From contig JAFIGU010000055.1 of the NCBI GenBank assembly GCA_017849555.1, positions 1-64,000 of the forward strand: a stretch of DNA of 64,000 bases. The letters run 5' to 3'. Origin of the DNA: Sphingomonas sp. (GTDB lineage: Bacteria > Pseudomonadota > Alphaproteobacteria > Sphingomonadales > Sphingomonadaceae). The notes under the pieces were generated by a model. That model saw only the letters and a list, made by a program, of their open reading frames with translations, had not been told where the DNA came from and ran no database searches. The position numbers and the translations under genes are program-made. Positions 18,109-27,122 of the stretch are shown piece by piece (the stretch's first letter is position 1; the number at the start of each line of letters is the position of its first letter).

Positions 18109-19452
18109 TCAGCCGGGCGCGCGGCTGAGCCCCAGCCATTGCCGCGTGACGCGCCACCGGCGCAGCACCATCCATTCGAGCGCGAGCATGGCGATCAGCG
18201 TCGCGCCGAACAGCGGCAGGTAAAGCCCGAGCGCACCGATCGCCGCAACCAGCGCGACGCCGAATCGTGGGCGCGACAGCGGGATCGGCGCCCCCAGCAG
18301 CCCGATCGGTCGCCGGCGCCACCACATCACCGCGCCGCTCGCCGCGAGGGCGATCAGGAGCAAGGCGGTCAATGTGCCGAGGATCTGGTTGGCGATCCCG
18401 AACAGCGCGCCCTCGTGCGCCGCGACGCCATAGCCGATCGTGCGGTCGATCCAATGGCGTTGCGCGAAATCGACGCGGTTGACGAGGCGGCCGGTCGCCC
18501 CGTCGATCTTGAGATCGCTGCGCAGCGGACGATCGGCGGCGTCGGACGATATCTTCCACGGCGCACCCGCACGCTTCGGCGGCGAGATCAGCACCGGCGG
18601 CGCCACCCCGAGCGGCCGGACCGTGGCGATCACCCGTGCCAGTTCGCCCGGACGGGGCGGCGGCGCGGGCATCGTCATCCCGCGATGGTCGGCGTGGCCC
18701 GACATGGCATCGGCCGCGGGCGCCTTGCCGCCGATCGTCCAGTCGACCGGGCCGCTGGCCGTGCCGGTCAGCGTGCGGACCTCGCCGAGATAGCTTCCCC
18801 AGCCCTTGGCCCAGGGCAGCCCGGTGAGGATCAGGAAGAGCGCGAAGACCGATACCCAGATGCCGGCGGTGGCGTGGATGTCGCGCCAGAAGACCCGCTG
18901 CCCGCCGCTGAGTCGCGGATAGAGCAATCCAGCCAACCCTTTGCGCCCGCGCGGCCACCAGAGATAAACGCCGGTAAGGATCATCACGATCGCCCAGCAG
19001 GCGGCGATCTCGACCAGATAGCTGCCGACCGCCCCGGCGAGCAATTCGCCGTGGAGGTGAAAGATCACCCGCATCGGGCGCGTCTCCTCGGTCGCGACCT
19101 TGAGCACGGCGAGGCTATGCGGATCGACGTAGACCCGTTTGTCGGCGCCATGATCGGCGACGAGGATGCGGACGGCCTGATCGTCGCGCTCCGGCAGCAC
19201 ATATTTGCGCAGCGTCGACCCCGGCACCGCGCGGCGCGCGGCGGCGACCTGCGCGTCGGGTGACGCCACCGGGCCGTCGGTCGCGAGATGGTCATAGGGT
19301 CGGTCGAGCCACGCCTCGATCTGCGGGCGCCACAGATAGATCGAGCCGGTGAGCGCGAGCCAGATGACGAACGGGATGCAGAACAGCCCGGCATAGAAAT
19401 GCCAGCGCCATACCGCATTGTACCAGCGGGTCCCGGGGGCGTGGACGCTCAT
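18109..19452 (-). CDS. PepSY-associated membrane protein
   Basis: A 447-residue inner-membrane protein with four main hydrophobic segments. The first follows WHFYAGLFCIPFVIWLALTG, the pattern at the start of PepSY-TM (PiuB-like) proteins that often reduce or help import siderophore-bound iron. A large periplasmic loop lies between helices 2 and 4. Its ATG overlaps the stop of the TonB receptor gene by 4 bases (ATGA). The operon is DUF2946, receptor, PepSY protein, a layout of metal-uptake loci. Iron is the likely metal; copper is also possible. Confidence 0.85.
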   Translation of the reverse strand: MSVHAPGTRWYNAVWRWHFYAGLFCIPFVIWLALTGSIYLWRPQIEAWLDRPYDHLATDGPVASPDAQVAAARRAVPGSTLRKYVLPERDDQAVRILVADHGADKRVYVDPHSLAVLKVATEETRPMRVIFHLHGELLAGAVGSYLVEIAACWAIVMILTGVYLWWPRGRKGLAGLLYPRLSGGQRVFWRDIHATAGIWVSVFALFLILTGLPWAKGWGSYLGEVRTLTGTASGPVDWTIGGKAPAADAMSGHADHRGMTMPAPPPRPGELARVIATVRPLGVAPPVLISPPKRAGAPWKISSDAADRPLRSDLKIDGATGRLVNRVDFAQRHWIDRTIGYGVAAHEGALFGIANQILGTLTALLLIALAASGAVMWWRRRPIGLLGAPIPLSRPRFGVALVAAIGALGLYLPLFGATLIAMLALEWMVLRRWRVTRQWLGLSRAPG

Positions 19453-21782
19453 AGCTTCACCCCCGCTTCGATCATGAAGGTGCGCTGCGGATAGGGGTGA
19501 TAGACCCAGGCACGATCGTTGGTGAGATTGTTGACCCCGGCCGAGAGCCGGAAATGGTCGTTGATGTCGACATTGGCCTTTAGGTCCAGGGCGAAGAGTT
19601 CGGAGGTGTAGCCGTAATCGTCACCGCGATAGAAGCCGTCGAGATCGGTGTTGGGACGGCTGGCGTAGCGCACCCCGACCACCGCCTGAAGCGCGGGAGT
19701 CACGCGATAGCGCAAATTGCCGTTGAGCCGCCACCGCGGGATGCGCGGAAATTGCACGCCTTCGGATGCGCGGTCGGACGGGTTGCTGACCGTGATCGCA
19801 TCGATCCACGCGCCATTGCCGTCGATATCCATCCCGCGGATTGGCCAGTCGCGCGTCTCGGCGATCAGCTCGAGGCCATATTGACGCGTCAGATCGATAT
19901 TCTTGTAGCTGGAGGTCGACACCCCGTTCTGGTTGAAGCCGACGAACTGGAAGATCGTGTTGCGGACGCGCTGATAGAAAGCGCTGCCGGTCAAGGTCAC
20001 CGGGCCGAAGCGATGGCGCAGCAGCAGATTGGCGTCCTTGCTCCGTTCCGGCTTGAGCTTCGGATCGAAGCTGTTGGGATTGAAGCTGCCGTCGCCGTTG
20101 AGCGAGCCTTGGAACAGCTCGCCGACCGTCGGGAAGCGCGTCGCCATCGCGAGGCTGAGCTCGGCGATCCACCCGCCCGCGAAGACATGCCGCAACGCGA
20201 TCTTCGGGCTCCACGCATCGTCGCTGCGGCTGGCGTAAAGCTGCGTCACCGGCAGTCCGGTGAGCGGCCCGGCCTTGGCGATCGCGGTGATGCCGCCGTC
20301 ATAGGCGCGCCACCGGTCGTAGCGGACGCCCAATGTCAGCCGGGTCGCATCGTCGAGCGCGATCGCATCTTCGGCGAAGCCGCCGATCATGGTGCTGCGT
20401 CCGAAGGTGCGGGTGCTGAGCCTTGGGGCGGTGCCGGTGCGCCAGTTGGTCGTCGCGAACACGCTCTGGTCGGTCTCGTAGCGATTGCCGTCGACGCCGA
20501 AGGCGATCGCGTGCCGCCCGATCGTGCGCGTGGCGATGAGATCGCCGGTGTACCAGCCGGTCGGCCCCTGATGCGTCCACTGGCCCGCGCCGTCCGCCAG
20601 CCCGGCGGCATAGCCGTTGGACTGGTAAGTGTCCTGCCGCGCGAAACGCAGCGTCGAGATGTTGAGCTGTACGTCGAACCCGGCGACCGGCGCCGCAATC
20701 TTCCCGCCGAGCAGATATTCGTTCTTGTAGGCCAGCCCCTGGCGGAAGCTGCTCGCGGCATTGAGCGTGTAGCCGTGCCCGCCGAAGCTGACGAGCCCGG
20801 TGGCGTCGCCGTAGAACGGCCGGCCCGCCGCATCGGTGATATAGCTTCTCGGGTTGAGCGTCTTTTCCTCGTTCCACCAATAAGCGAACAGCAATTCGCC
20901 GTGGACCGCGCCGGCGTCGTAACGCAGCTCGGCGCGCGCCTGATCCTGCCGGCTGTGCGTCAGCGAATAATCGCCGACCACCGGGGTCACCACCTTGGTG
21001 CCCGTCACCGGCATCAGCTTGGGGTCCACGACCGCGCCGCCGATCGGCGTGCCGGCCGACGGGTCGTTATAGGCCGATGCCGAATAGCCGAGCTGGTAGA
21101 ATTGCATCGGCTGGCCCTGGTTGATCAGCCGCCGCGCGGAGACGCGCACGCCCCAGGCGCTGTCCTTGGGCTTCCACGCGAAGCCGCCCTCGGCCGACCA
21201 GCCCCACAGATCCTCGCGCGTCTTGAACTGATCATAGGGCTGGAAGAAATTCTGGAGGTTGACGAACAGCTCGGTCTTGTCGGGTGGGCGCGTCGTGATG
21301 TTGACGATCCCGCCCATCGAATTGCCGCCGTAACGGGCGGAATAAGGCCCGTAGACGATATCGAACTGCTGCACCTCATTGGGGCTGACGACGCCCCAGG
21401 CGGGCGGGAAATTGAACGAATTGCCGAGGAAGTTCGAGATCACGAACCCGTCGACCATCGCCAGCGTCCGCGCCGATTGCGTGCTGTGGGTGCCGCGGAA
21501 GCCCGGCACGGCATTATTGTCGCCGATGAACCGCGTGCGCACGAAGAAATCGGGCGCATATTTCATCAGATCCTCGACATTGGCGGCGTTGACCCCGGCG
21601 AATTGCTCGTCGCCGAGGCTGACCGACAGGCCGCGCGGCTCGATCGAGATCGGTTTCTGCGTCTGGCCGACGACAAGGATATCGTTGGCCGGGGCGGCAT
21701 CGGCGGTCTGGGCATGCGCGGGGGCGACGAACACCCACGGCACGAGCGGCGCGCAGGCGAGCGCGCAAGTAAAACGAGACAT
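19449..21782 (-). CDS. TonB-dependent outer-membrane receptor
   Basis: A 777-residue receptor with a signal peptide that ends near AHAQT (about residue 25). The plug domain includes DIVYGPYSARYGGNSMGGIVNI, typical of the family, and the barrel ends in a long beta region with a terminal aromatic-poor GVKL. It imports a ligand across the outer membrane using TonB-ExbBD energy. The neighbouring PepSY protein and DUF2946 protein suggest a siderophore or copper ligand. No clear Fur box is seen in the 63-base gap upstream. Confidence 0.9.
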   Translation of the reverse strand: MSRFTCALACAPLVPWVFVAPAHAQTADAAPANDILVVGQTQKPISIEPRGLSVSLGDEQFAGVNAANVEDLMKYAPDFFVRTRFIGDNNAVPGFRGTHSTQSARTLAMVDGFVISNFLGNSFNFPPAWGVVSPNEVQQFDIVYGPYSARYGGNSMGGIVNITTRPPDKTELFVNLQNFFQPYDQFKTREDLWGWSAEGGFAWKPKDSAWGVRVSARRLINQGQPMQFYQLGYSASAYNDPSAGTPIGGAVVDPKLMPVTGTKVVTPVVGDYSLTHSRQDQARAELRYDAGAVHGELLFAYWWNEEKTLNPRSYITDAAGRPFYGDATGLVSFGGHGYTLNAASSFRQGLAYKNEYLLGGKIAAPVAGFDVQLNISTLRFARQDTYQSNGYAAGLADGAGQWTHQGPTGWYTGDLIATRTIGRHAIAFGVDGNRYETDQSVFATTNWRTGTAPRLSTRTFGRSTMIGGFAEDAIALDDATRLTLGVRYDRWRAYDGGITAIAKAGPLTGLPVTQLYASRSDDAWSPKIALRHVFAGGWIAELSLAMATRFPTVGELFQGSLNGDGSFNPNSFDPKLKPERSKDANLLLRHRFGPVTLTGSAFYQRVRNTIFQFVGFNQNGVSTSSYKNIDLTRQYGLELIAETRDWPIRGMDIDGNGAWIDAITVSNPSDRASEGVQFPRIPRWRLNGNLRYRVTPALQAVVGVRYASRPNTDLDGFYRGDDYGYTSELFALDLKANVDINDHFRLSAGVNNLTNDRAWVYHPYPQRTFMIEAGVKL

Positions 21783-21845
21783 GATAACCCTCTGATTTCG
21801 CGCAAAGAAAAACCGTCCGAAGCCGAGGCCCGGAACGGTATTTGC

Positions 21846-22268
21846 TCAGCGGATCGAGGGTGGTCCGGTGGAGGGCGGCGGCGGCGCGGCAAGGCCGCGG
21901 CCGATCGCAACCGCCAGGATCGCGCGAGGTAGCGAGGTCGCTGTTGCCGGCGCGGAGAGATCGAGGATCGGCGCCGACGGTCCGTCCAGCGCGACGGTCA
22001 GCCCGGAGAAGGTGCAGGGGTGGTCGTTGGCGCTTTTATCCGGCTTGTCCGACCCGGGATGCATCGCCTTGAGCGCGGCGGCGAGCACCGGCGACGCCGC
22101 CATCTCGACCGGGCCGGTCCCGCTGCAGATCGACATCTGCCACCCGCGGTCGGTTTCGACCGGCATCCAGCCTTGCGGGATCAGCACGCGCGCCAACAGG
22201 GCGCAGGCGATGATCGCCAGCATCCCGATCCGCGTTGATGCGCGTGCCGTGCGGAACCGTGCCGCCAT
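21846..22268 (-). CDS. DUF2946-like small membrane protein
   Basis: A 140-residue protein with one strong N-terminal hydrophobic segment, RIGMLAIIACALLARVLIP, followed by GWMPV and a short Cys motif MSICSG. This is the DUF2946 layout, found near TonB receptors and PepSY proteins in metal-linked operons. A later HPCTF stands where many members have a CPFC-like motif, so a second Cys pair is reduced. The ATG at 22,268 is chosen over one 12 codons upstream because it sits closer to the hydrophobic segment. Function is unknown. Confidence 0.65.
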   Translation of the reverse strand: MAARFRTARASTRIGMLAIIACALLARVLIPQGWMPVETDRGWQMSICSGTGPVEMAASPVLAAALKAMHPGSDKPDKSANDHPCTFSGLTVALDGPSAPILDLSAPATATSLPRAILAVAIGRGLAAPPPPSTGPPSIR

Positions 22269-22489
22269 GCGCGTGCCGATGAAGCAAAAGGCGGCGGGAC
22301 TCAAGGCGTTCGATCACCGCGCCGGCGAGTGCGTCCAGCCGCGGGGGAGGGGGCCCGTAAATCTCTTGTGCTCCCGCGAAGGCGAGGACCCAAGGAGGGG
22401 AGACGACCACCCGGCCAGCGCCGGGGGGAAGGGGAAGCAACCTAACGCGCGATACCCTTCTCCTCGAGATCGTGGATCGGGTTCACTGC

Positions 22490-22900
22490 TCAGCCCTGCG
22501 CCAGCGGCGCGAGATATTCCGCGTCGGTCACCTTCTCCATCCAGGTCACCGGCGAGCCGTCGACCGATTCCTGGATGGCGATGTGGGTCATGCCCTCATG
22601 CGGGGTCGCGCCGTGCCAATGCTTGTGCTCGGCCGGGCACCACAGCACGTCGCCGGCGCGAAATTCGAGCTTCGGGCCGCCCTCGATCTGCGTCCAGCCG
22701 ACGCCTTCGGTGACGATCAGCGTCTGCCCCGCGGGGTGCGAATGCCACGCGGTACGCGCGCCGGGCTCGAAGTGAACGATCGCGCCGCCGACGCGCGACG
22801 GTGCGGGGCGCTGAAATTGGCCGGTGATCGTGACCTTGCCGGTGAAATAGTCCGACGCGCCGTCGACGGTCTTGAGCTCTGCTTTCCGGGTGATGTCCAT
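22490..22900 (-). CDS. Cupin-domain protein
   Basis: A 136-residue single-domain cupin. The metal ligands are legible in [14 protein letters not shown] (His, His, Glu-equivalent Gln nearby) and [10 protein letters not shown]. The ATG at 22,900 has AAAGGAA upstream; an ATG seven codons earlier has none. Small cupins of this type are often annotated near oxidoreductases and quinone or aromatic metabolism, but the reaction cannot be told. It is divergent from a LysR regulator gene, which probably controls it through the intergenic T-N11-A site. Confidence 0.85.
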   Translation of the reverse strand: MDITRKAELKTVDGASDYFTGKVTITGQFQRPAPSRVGGAIVHFEPGARTAWHSHPAGQTLIVTEGVGWTQIEGGPKLEFRAGDVLWCPAEHKHWHGATPHEGMTHIAIQESVDGSPVTWMEKVTDAEYLAPLAQG

Positions 22901-22992
22901 CGCGATCGTTCCTTTCTGCATCGGGGCAGCGACCGAACGAATTTAAGCCGTCGGGGCCACGCGGATTAGCGCCCTCGCGCGCAATGAACTGA

Positions 22993-23005
22993 TGAGCTTG
23001 CCTCA
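22993..23005. promoter_or_regulatory. LysR-type operator candidate
   Basis: TGAGCTTGCCTCA is a 13-base T-N11-A inverted repeat (TGAG-N5-CTCA) in the gap between the divergent cupin and LysR genes, 20 bases upstream of the LysR ATG. Its position fits dual control of the cupin and autorepression of the regulator. Confidence 0.45.
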
Positions 23006-23025
23006 ACAAAGTGGTAACAAGCGCC

Positions 23026-23985
23026 ATGCAGCTCAACCGAACCGATCTCGCGGATTTCCTCTATTTCCTCGCGATCGCGCGGCACCGCAGCTTCCGGCGT
23101 GCCGCGCTGGAGATGGGCGTCACGACCTCGGCGCTGAGCCATGCGATGACCGCGCTCGAAGCGCGGCGCGGCGTGCGATTGTTGAACAGGACCACGAGGA
23201 GCGTGACGCTGACCGCGGCGGGCGAGGAACTGCGCGCCTCGATCGAGCGGCCGCTGGAGGCGGTGGGGGAGGCGGCGGAGAACCTCAACCGGTTCCGCGA
23301 TACGCCCGCGGGGCGCGTACGGATCAATGTCCTCGGCGATGCGGTGCCGCTGCTGCTCGATCCGGTGATGCCGGTATTCGTCGCGCGCTATCCCGAGGTG
23401 GAGGTGGACATCAGCGTCAGCAACCGGCTGATCGACGTCATCGCCGGCGGCTTCGACGCCGGTATCCGGTACGGTGGCACCGTGCCCGAGGACATGATCG
23501 CGCAGCGGCTTTCGCCCGACATCCGCTGGGTCGCGGCGGCGTCGCCCGATTATCTCGCGCGCTTCGGCACGCCGGCGACGCCGCAGGACCTGCACGCGCA
23601 CCGCTGCATCGGCATCCGGCTCGGCAACGACCAGCTCTATCATTGGGAATTCGAGCGCGGCGAGGAGGCCGTCACGATCGCGGCACCCGGCCCGCTGACC
23701 GTCGACGAAAGCCCCGCTGCGATCGGTTTCGGCGTCAGCGGGATCGGCATCATCTATGGCGCGGAACCGGTTCTCGCGCGTTATCTCGACAGCGGCGCCC
23801 TGCGGATCGTGCTCGGCGACTGGGCGCCGATCGGCGGCGGTTTCCATGTTTATTATCCGGGGCGCCGGCAGGTGCCGACCGCGCTGCGTCTGCTGGTCGA
23901 TCTCATCCGCGAGATGCGGCCGCTGGGCCGCGATATCAGGAAGGAAGAAGCTCGCGTTTCAGCAGCGGCTCCAGCCAGTCGATGA
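23026..23985 (+). CDS. LysR-family regulator (cupin side)
   Basis: A 319-residue LysR-type regulator. The winged-helix domain is residues 1-65, with FLAIARHRSFRRAALEMGVTTSALSHAM as the helix-turn-helix, then a periplasmic-binding-like effector domain. The ATG at 23,026 (MQLNRTDLADF) is chosen over the GTG at 23,011. It is divergent from the cupin gene, its likely target. Its 3' end overlaps the convergent second LysR gene by 50 bases, which is unusual and could allow antisense effects. Confidence 0.9.
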   Translation: MQLNRTDLADFLYFLAIARHRSFRRAALEMGVTTSALSHAMTALEARRGVRLLNRTTRSVTLTAAGEELRASIERPLEAVGEAAENLNRFRDTPAGRVRINVLGDAVPLLLDPVMPVFVARYPEVEVDISVSNRLIDVIAGGFDAGIRYGGTVPEDMIAQRLSPDIRWVAAASPDYLARFGTPATPQDLHAHRCIGIRLGNDQLYHWEFERGEEAVTIAAPGPLTVDESPAAIGFGVSGIGIIYGAEPVLARYLDSGALRIVLGDWAPIGGGFHVYYPGRRQVPTALRLLVDLIREMRPLGRDIRKEEARVSAAAPASR

Positions 23986-24841
23986 AGACTTCCAGGCGCC
24001 GCGTCACATTGTGACGATGGGGATAGAGCAGGGTGATCGTCATCGGCTCGGCGCGGTGCGCCGGCATGACCTCGACGAGATCCCCGGCGGCCAGATGATC
24101 CTTCACGTCATAGGCCGGGATCTGGATCAGCCCGAGCCCCACGAGGCAGCAGGCGATATAGGCCTCGGCGCTGTTGACGATGACATTGCCGGCCAGCGCG
24201 CGCGTATGGACACTGCCGTCGTCGCACCATTCCCAATCCTCAATGCGCCCGGTCGATGGAGACGCATAGCGAACCGCGCGGTGGCCGCCGAGCTCGTCCG
24301 GGTGGAGCGGGGTGCCGAATTCGGCGAGATAGGCCGGGCTGGCGACATTGATCAGCGGCAGATTCCCGATCGACCGCCCGATCAGGCCGGAATCCGCCAG
24401 CGGCCCCACCCGCACCACGCAGTCGATATTCTCCTGGACGAGGTTCACCGCGCGATCGGTCACCCCCAGGCTGATCTCGATATGCGGATAGCGCTGCAGG
24501 AAGGCGGGCAGCGCCGGCGCGACGATCAGTCGGCCGATCCGCCCCGGGACGTCGATCCGCAGCAAGCCGCTCGGCCCGGCGACGGTTTCGCGGAACAGCC
24601 CCTCGACATCCTCGATCTCGGCGATCACCCGCAGGCAGCGTTCGTGAAGCACGATCCCGTCCTGCGTGGGGGTGACGCGCCGCGTCGTCCGGTGGAGCAG
24701 CCGCGCGCCGAGCCGTGCCTCCAGTTCCTGGATCGCGGCGGAAACCGAGGAGCGCGGCATCCCGAGCAGATCCGCCGCGCGGGTGAAACTCGCGCATTCG
24801 ACGACGCGCGCGAAGATGCGGAACAGGTCGATGCGATCCAT
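23936..24841 (-). CDS. LysR-family regulator (dehydrogenase side)
   Basis: A 301-residue LysR-type regulator with helix-turn-helix FARVVECASFTRAADLLGMPRSSVSAAI near the N-terminus and a C-terminal co-inducer domain. It is divergent from the short-chain dehydrogenase gene, with a perfect TGACAT-GTG-ATGTCA operator between them, so it probably controls that gene. It resembles the regulators that sit beside single oxidoreductase genes in many proteobacteria. The 3' end overlaps the other LysR gene by 50 bases. Confidence 0.9.
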   Translation of the reverse strand: MDRIDLFRIFARVVECASFTRAADLLGMPRSSVSAAIQELEARLGARLLHRTTRRVTPTQDGIVLHERCLRVIAEIEDVEGLFRETVAGPSGLLRIDVPGRIGRLIVAPALPAFLQRYPHIEISLGVTDRAVNLVQENIDCVVRVGPLADSGLIGRSIGNLPLINVASPAYLAEFGTPLHPDELGGHRAVRYASPSTGRIEDWEWCDDGSVHTRALAGNVIVNSAEAYIACCLVGLGLIQIPAYDVKDHLAAGDLVEVMPAHRAEPMTITLLYPHRHNVTRRLEVFIDWLEPLLKRELLPS

Positions 24842-24867
24842 CGGAACAGCCTATTGTTCGTTCGCCA

Positions 24868-24882
24868 TGACATGTGATGTCA
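24868..24882. promoter_or_regulatory. LysR-type operator between LysR and dehydrogenase genes
   Basis: TGACATGTGATGTCA is a perfect inverted repeat (6+3+6) about 27 bases upstream of the LysR start and 89 bases upstream of the dehydrogenase start. It is the only clear palindrome in the 129-base divergent gap and the best candidate regulator-binding site. Confidence 0.55.
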
Positions 24883-24970
24883 GAATGGTCGCCTTTATAC
24901 CACCAATGCCGGCGCTAATCTGGCGGTGACGGAGCCGATCGCGGCTCCCGACCCCATAGGAGGCACGCGC

Positions 24971-25744
24971 ATGACCGACCATAAAATCAACGGCAAAACC
25001 ATTCTCATCGCTGGGGGCGCCAAGAATCTCGGCGGCCTGATCGCCACGGATCTTGCGGGTCATGGCGCCAGGGCGGTCGCGATCCACTATAACAGCGCGT
25101 CGACGGCGGCGGACGCCGAGCGCACCGTGGCCGCGATCCGCGCGGCGGGCGCCGAAGCGCACAGCTTTCAGGCGGATCTCACCACCGCGGGGGCGATGGA
25201 GCGCCTGTTCGCCGATGCCAAGGCGGCGATGGGCGGCATCGATATCGCGATCAACACGGTCGGCAAGGTCCTCAAAAAGCCGATGATCGAGATATCCGAG
25301 GCCGAATATGACGGCATGACCGCGGTCAATTCCAAGACCGCCTTCTTCTTCCTCAAGGAGGCCGGCAAGCACCTCAACGACAATGGCAAGGTGCTGACGG
25401 TGGTGACCTCGCTGCTCGGCGCCTACACCCCTTTCTATGCCGCTTATGCGGGGACCAAGGCGCCGGTCGAGCATTTCACCCGCGCCGCTTCGAAGGAATT
25501 CGGCGCGCGCGGCATTTCGGTGACGGCGATCGGCCCCGGGCCGATGGACACGCCCTTCTTCTATCCGGCCGAGGGCGCCGACGCGGTCGCCTATCACAAG
25601 ACCGCGGCGGCGCTGTCGGCATTCTCGAAGACCGGGCTGACCGATATCGAGGACATCGTTCCCTATATCCGCTTCATGGTCTCCGACGGCTGGTGGATGA
25701 CCGGGCAGACTATCCTTGTGAACGGCGGCTATACGACCAAATAG
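24971..25744 (+). CDS. Short-chain dehydrogenase/reductase
   Basis: A 257-residue SDR. The cofactor loop is AGGAKNLGG, a variant of TGxxxGIG. The catalytic Ser is in VVTSLLGAY and the Tyr/Lys pair in YAGTK. The C-terminal GQTILVNGGYTT is typical of the classical family. The ATG at 24,971 is preceded by AGGAGG, which rules against the open frame start at 24,926. Divergent LysR control suggests an inducible oxidoreductase; the substrate is not evident. Confidence 0.9.
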   Translation: MTDHKINGKTILIAGGAKNLGGLIATDLAGHGARAVAIHYNSASTAADAERTVAAIRAAGAEAHSFQADLTTAGAMERLFADAKAAMGGIDIAINTVGKVLKKPMIEISEAEYDGMTAVNSKTAFFFLKEAGKHLNDNGKVLTVVTSLLGAYTPFYAAYAGTKAPVEHFTRAASKEFGARGISVTAIGPGPMDTPFFYPAEGADAVAYHKTAAALSAFSKTGLTDIEDIVPYIRFMVSDGWWMTGQTILVNGGYTTK

Positions 25745-26094
25745 GCCGGCTCGCACCGCCTCCTCGCGCATCGCGTGAGGCGGCGGCAAGCGCCGACGAT
25801 CGATCGCGATCGGGAACATCACCCGATATCGTGCGTTTCCCGAAACGATCGCGTGAGTCGCATTCCGGCGGCCGCGTCGACGCGAGCGACAGAAGAGCCG
25901 ACGCCTCCCGCACGAGCGGAGGCAGCCGACCCCGGCGTCCGGCGCCTACTGGCTGGCATGAACCGCACGACCTCAAACGACGGGCCGACCGGTCCGCGCG
26001 AAGGGCGCGCCCCGACAGACCGATCAACCGTGCCCCGAGGCCGGTCGACGACCCCGATAGCGCGGAAGTTCGACACGATCTTGAGGAGGTTGTG
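25745..26094 (+). other. Gap between dehydrogenase and HdeD-like genes
   Basis: About 350 bases without a convincing gene. Frames here are open on both strands because of GC content but have no ribosome sites or family motifs. A GAGGAGG ribosome site at 26,083-26,089 belongs to the next gene. No palindrome or promoter stands out. Confidence 0.5.
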
Positions 26095-26778
26095 ATGGAT
26101 AAACGATTCGCAAGCGGGACGGAGGCGATCGGTCGGACGCCCGCTGAGCCCGGCGAGATCTCGGTCGAGCCCGAAGATGAACCGTTCAACGAACGCGCGA
26201 CCGACCATTGGCCGGCGATCGGGCTGAAGGCCGGTGCCGCAGCGTTGCTCGGCATCGCGCTGATCGCCTGGCCGGCGATGACGGTTGCCGTATTGGTCGC
26301 GGTCTTCGCGGCTTATTGTTTCGCCGATGCGCTCTTCTCGGTCATCCTTGCGACGCATCACGCGCGGATCGGCTCCGGCTGGCTGGCGCTCGGCGCGGTC
26401 GGCCTGATCGACGCGATCACCGGCATCGTCGCGCTTGCCCGCCCCGCGGCAACGGTCGACGCATTGCTCACGATGGTCACCGCCTGGGCGATCATCGTCG
26501 GGCTGGCGACGATATTCGGCGCAGGGCAGCTCAGGCCGGATCATGGACGCGGCTGGCTGATCGGCAGCGGGCTGGCCATCTTCTTCGCCGGCGTTCTTCT
26601 CGGCATCGGCCCGGCGCTGGGTTTCGAGGTGGTCAAATCGTTCCTCGCCGTCGGGCTGCTCGTGTCCGGCGCCTTTCTGTTCGCGCTGGCCTATCAGCTG
26701 CGTCTGCATCGGGGCGATCATCACCACGCGCAACGCCCGGCGTGGCGCGCGGCGACGAGCCACGGCGAGTGGCGATGA
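26095..26778 (+). CDS. HdeD/DUF308-family membrane protein
   Basis: A 227-residue protein with six hydrophobic helices in three pairs, beginning after an acidic cytoplasmic N-terminus of about 40 residues. The repeated pattern, LLGIALIAWPAMTVAVLVAV first, is typical of HdeD/DUF308, linked to acid resistance in enterics but of unknown role elsewhere. The ATG at 26,095 has GAGGAGG upstream, so the much longer open frame is not used. The C-terminus is His/Arg-rich. It is the last chromosomal gene before the island's left end. Confidence 0.8.
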   Translation: MDKRFASGTEAIGRTPAEPGEISVEPEDEPFNERATDHWPAIGLKAGAAALLGIALIAWPAMTVAVLVAVFAAYCFADALFSVILATHHARIGSGWLALGAVGLIDAITGIVALARPAATVDALLTMVTAWAIIVGLATIFGAGQLRPDHGRGWLIGSGLAIFFAGVLLGIGPALGFEVVKSFLAVGLLVSGAFLFALAYQLRLHRGDHHHAQRPAWRAATSHGEWR

Positions 26779-26877
26779 CGGTTGCGGCGGGGCTGCGCGG
26801 GTAGTTGATGGATACGTGGCGGACGATGAGCCGGCCGAGCTCGCTTCAATGGCGCTCGGTGAATTGTGCTGTCTGCT

Positions 26878-26906
26878 GGATGTTCTGGTGCGCTTACAGG
26901 ACTCGA
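26878..26906. repeat. Left attachment site (partial tRNA-Thr 3' end)
   Basis: This 29-nt stretch matches 47,828-47,857 except for one missing C, and reads as the last 20 or so bases of tRNA-Thr with its CCA on the minus strand, plus a few bases beyond. It is the scar of the original tRNA 3' end displaced by integration. The single-base deletion may hinder excision. Confidence 0.8.
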
Positions 26907-26932
26907 CTTTGGTCGATAAAATATTGATATTT

Positions 26933-26950
26933 CTGCGACTTAAGTCGCAG
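26933..26950. repeat. 18-base perfect palindrome inside the left end
   Basis: CTGCGACTTAAGTCGCAG is a perfect palindrome 27 bases inside the left attachment site. It could be a binding site for a recombination-directionality factor, or the stem of a terminator for hipA, which is transcribed toward it from 27,123. Confidence 0.5.
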
Positions 26951-26959
26951 CAAAAGGCC

Positions 26960-26979
26960 GTGGTCCCACCCTGGTCCAC
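26960..26979. promoter_or_regulatory. Left arm-type integrase sites (GTGGTCC)
   Basis: GTGGTCCC (26,960-26,967) and TGGTCCAC (26,972-26,979) lie 12 bases apart just inside the left end. The same heptamer occurs four times beside the integrase gene at the right end. Integrases with an N-terminal arm-binding domain, as here, need such repeated sites at both ends. Confidence 0.5.
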
Positions 26980-27122
26980 TGCAAAAATCGGTCCGTTTTT
27001 CGGCATCGAACCGGCGACGGGGTGGCGGACTCGAACTGGACTCTGCACCGATTCGAAGGGGCGAGTTTGACGCCTTTTGGGCCGGTCCCAGAATGGCGGC
27101 TCAACGGCCATATCTCGCCGAG

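Noticed and set aside
26886..26906. A second tRNA-Thr gene at the left island end
   Set aside because: Only the 3' portion is present with one base missing; it is an attachment remnant, not a gene.
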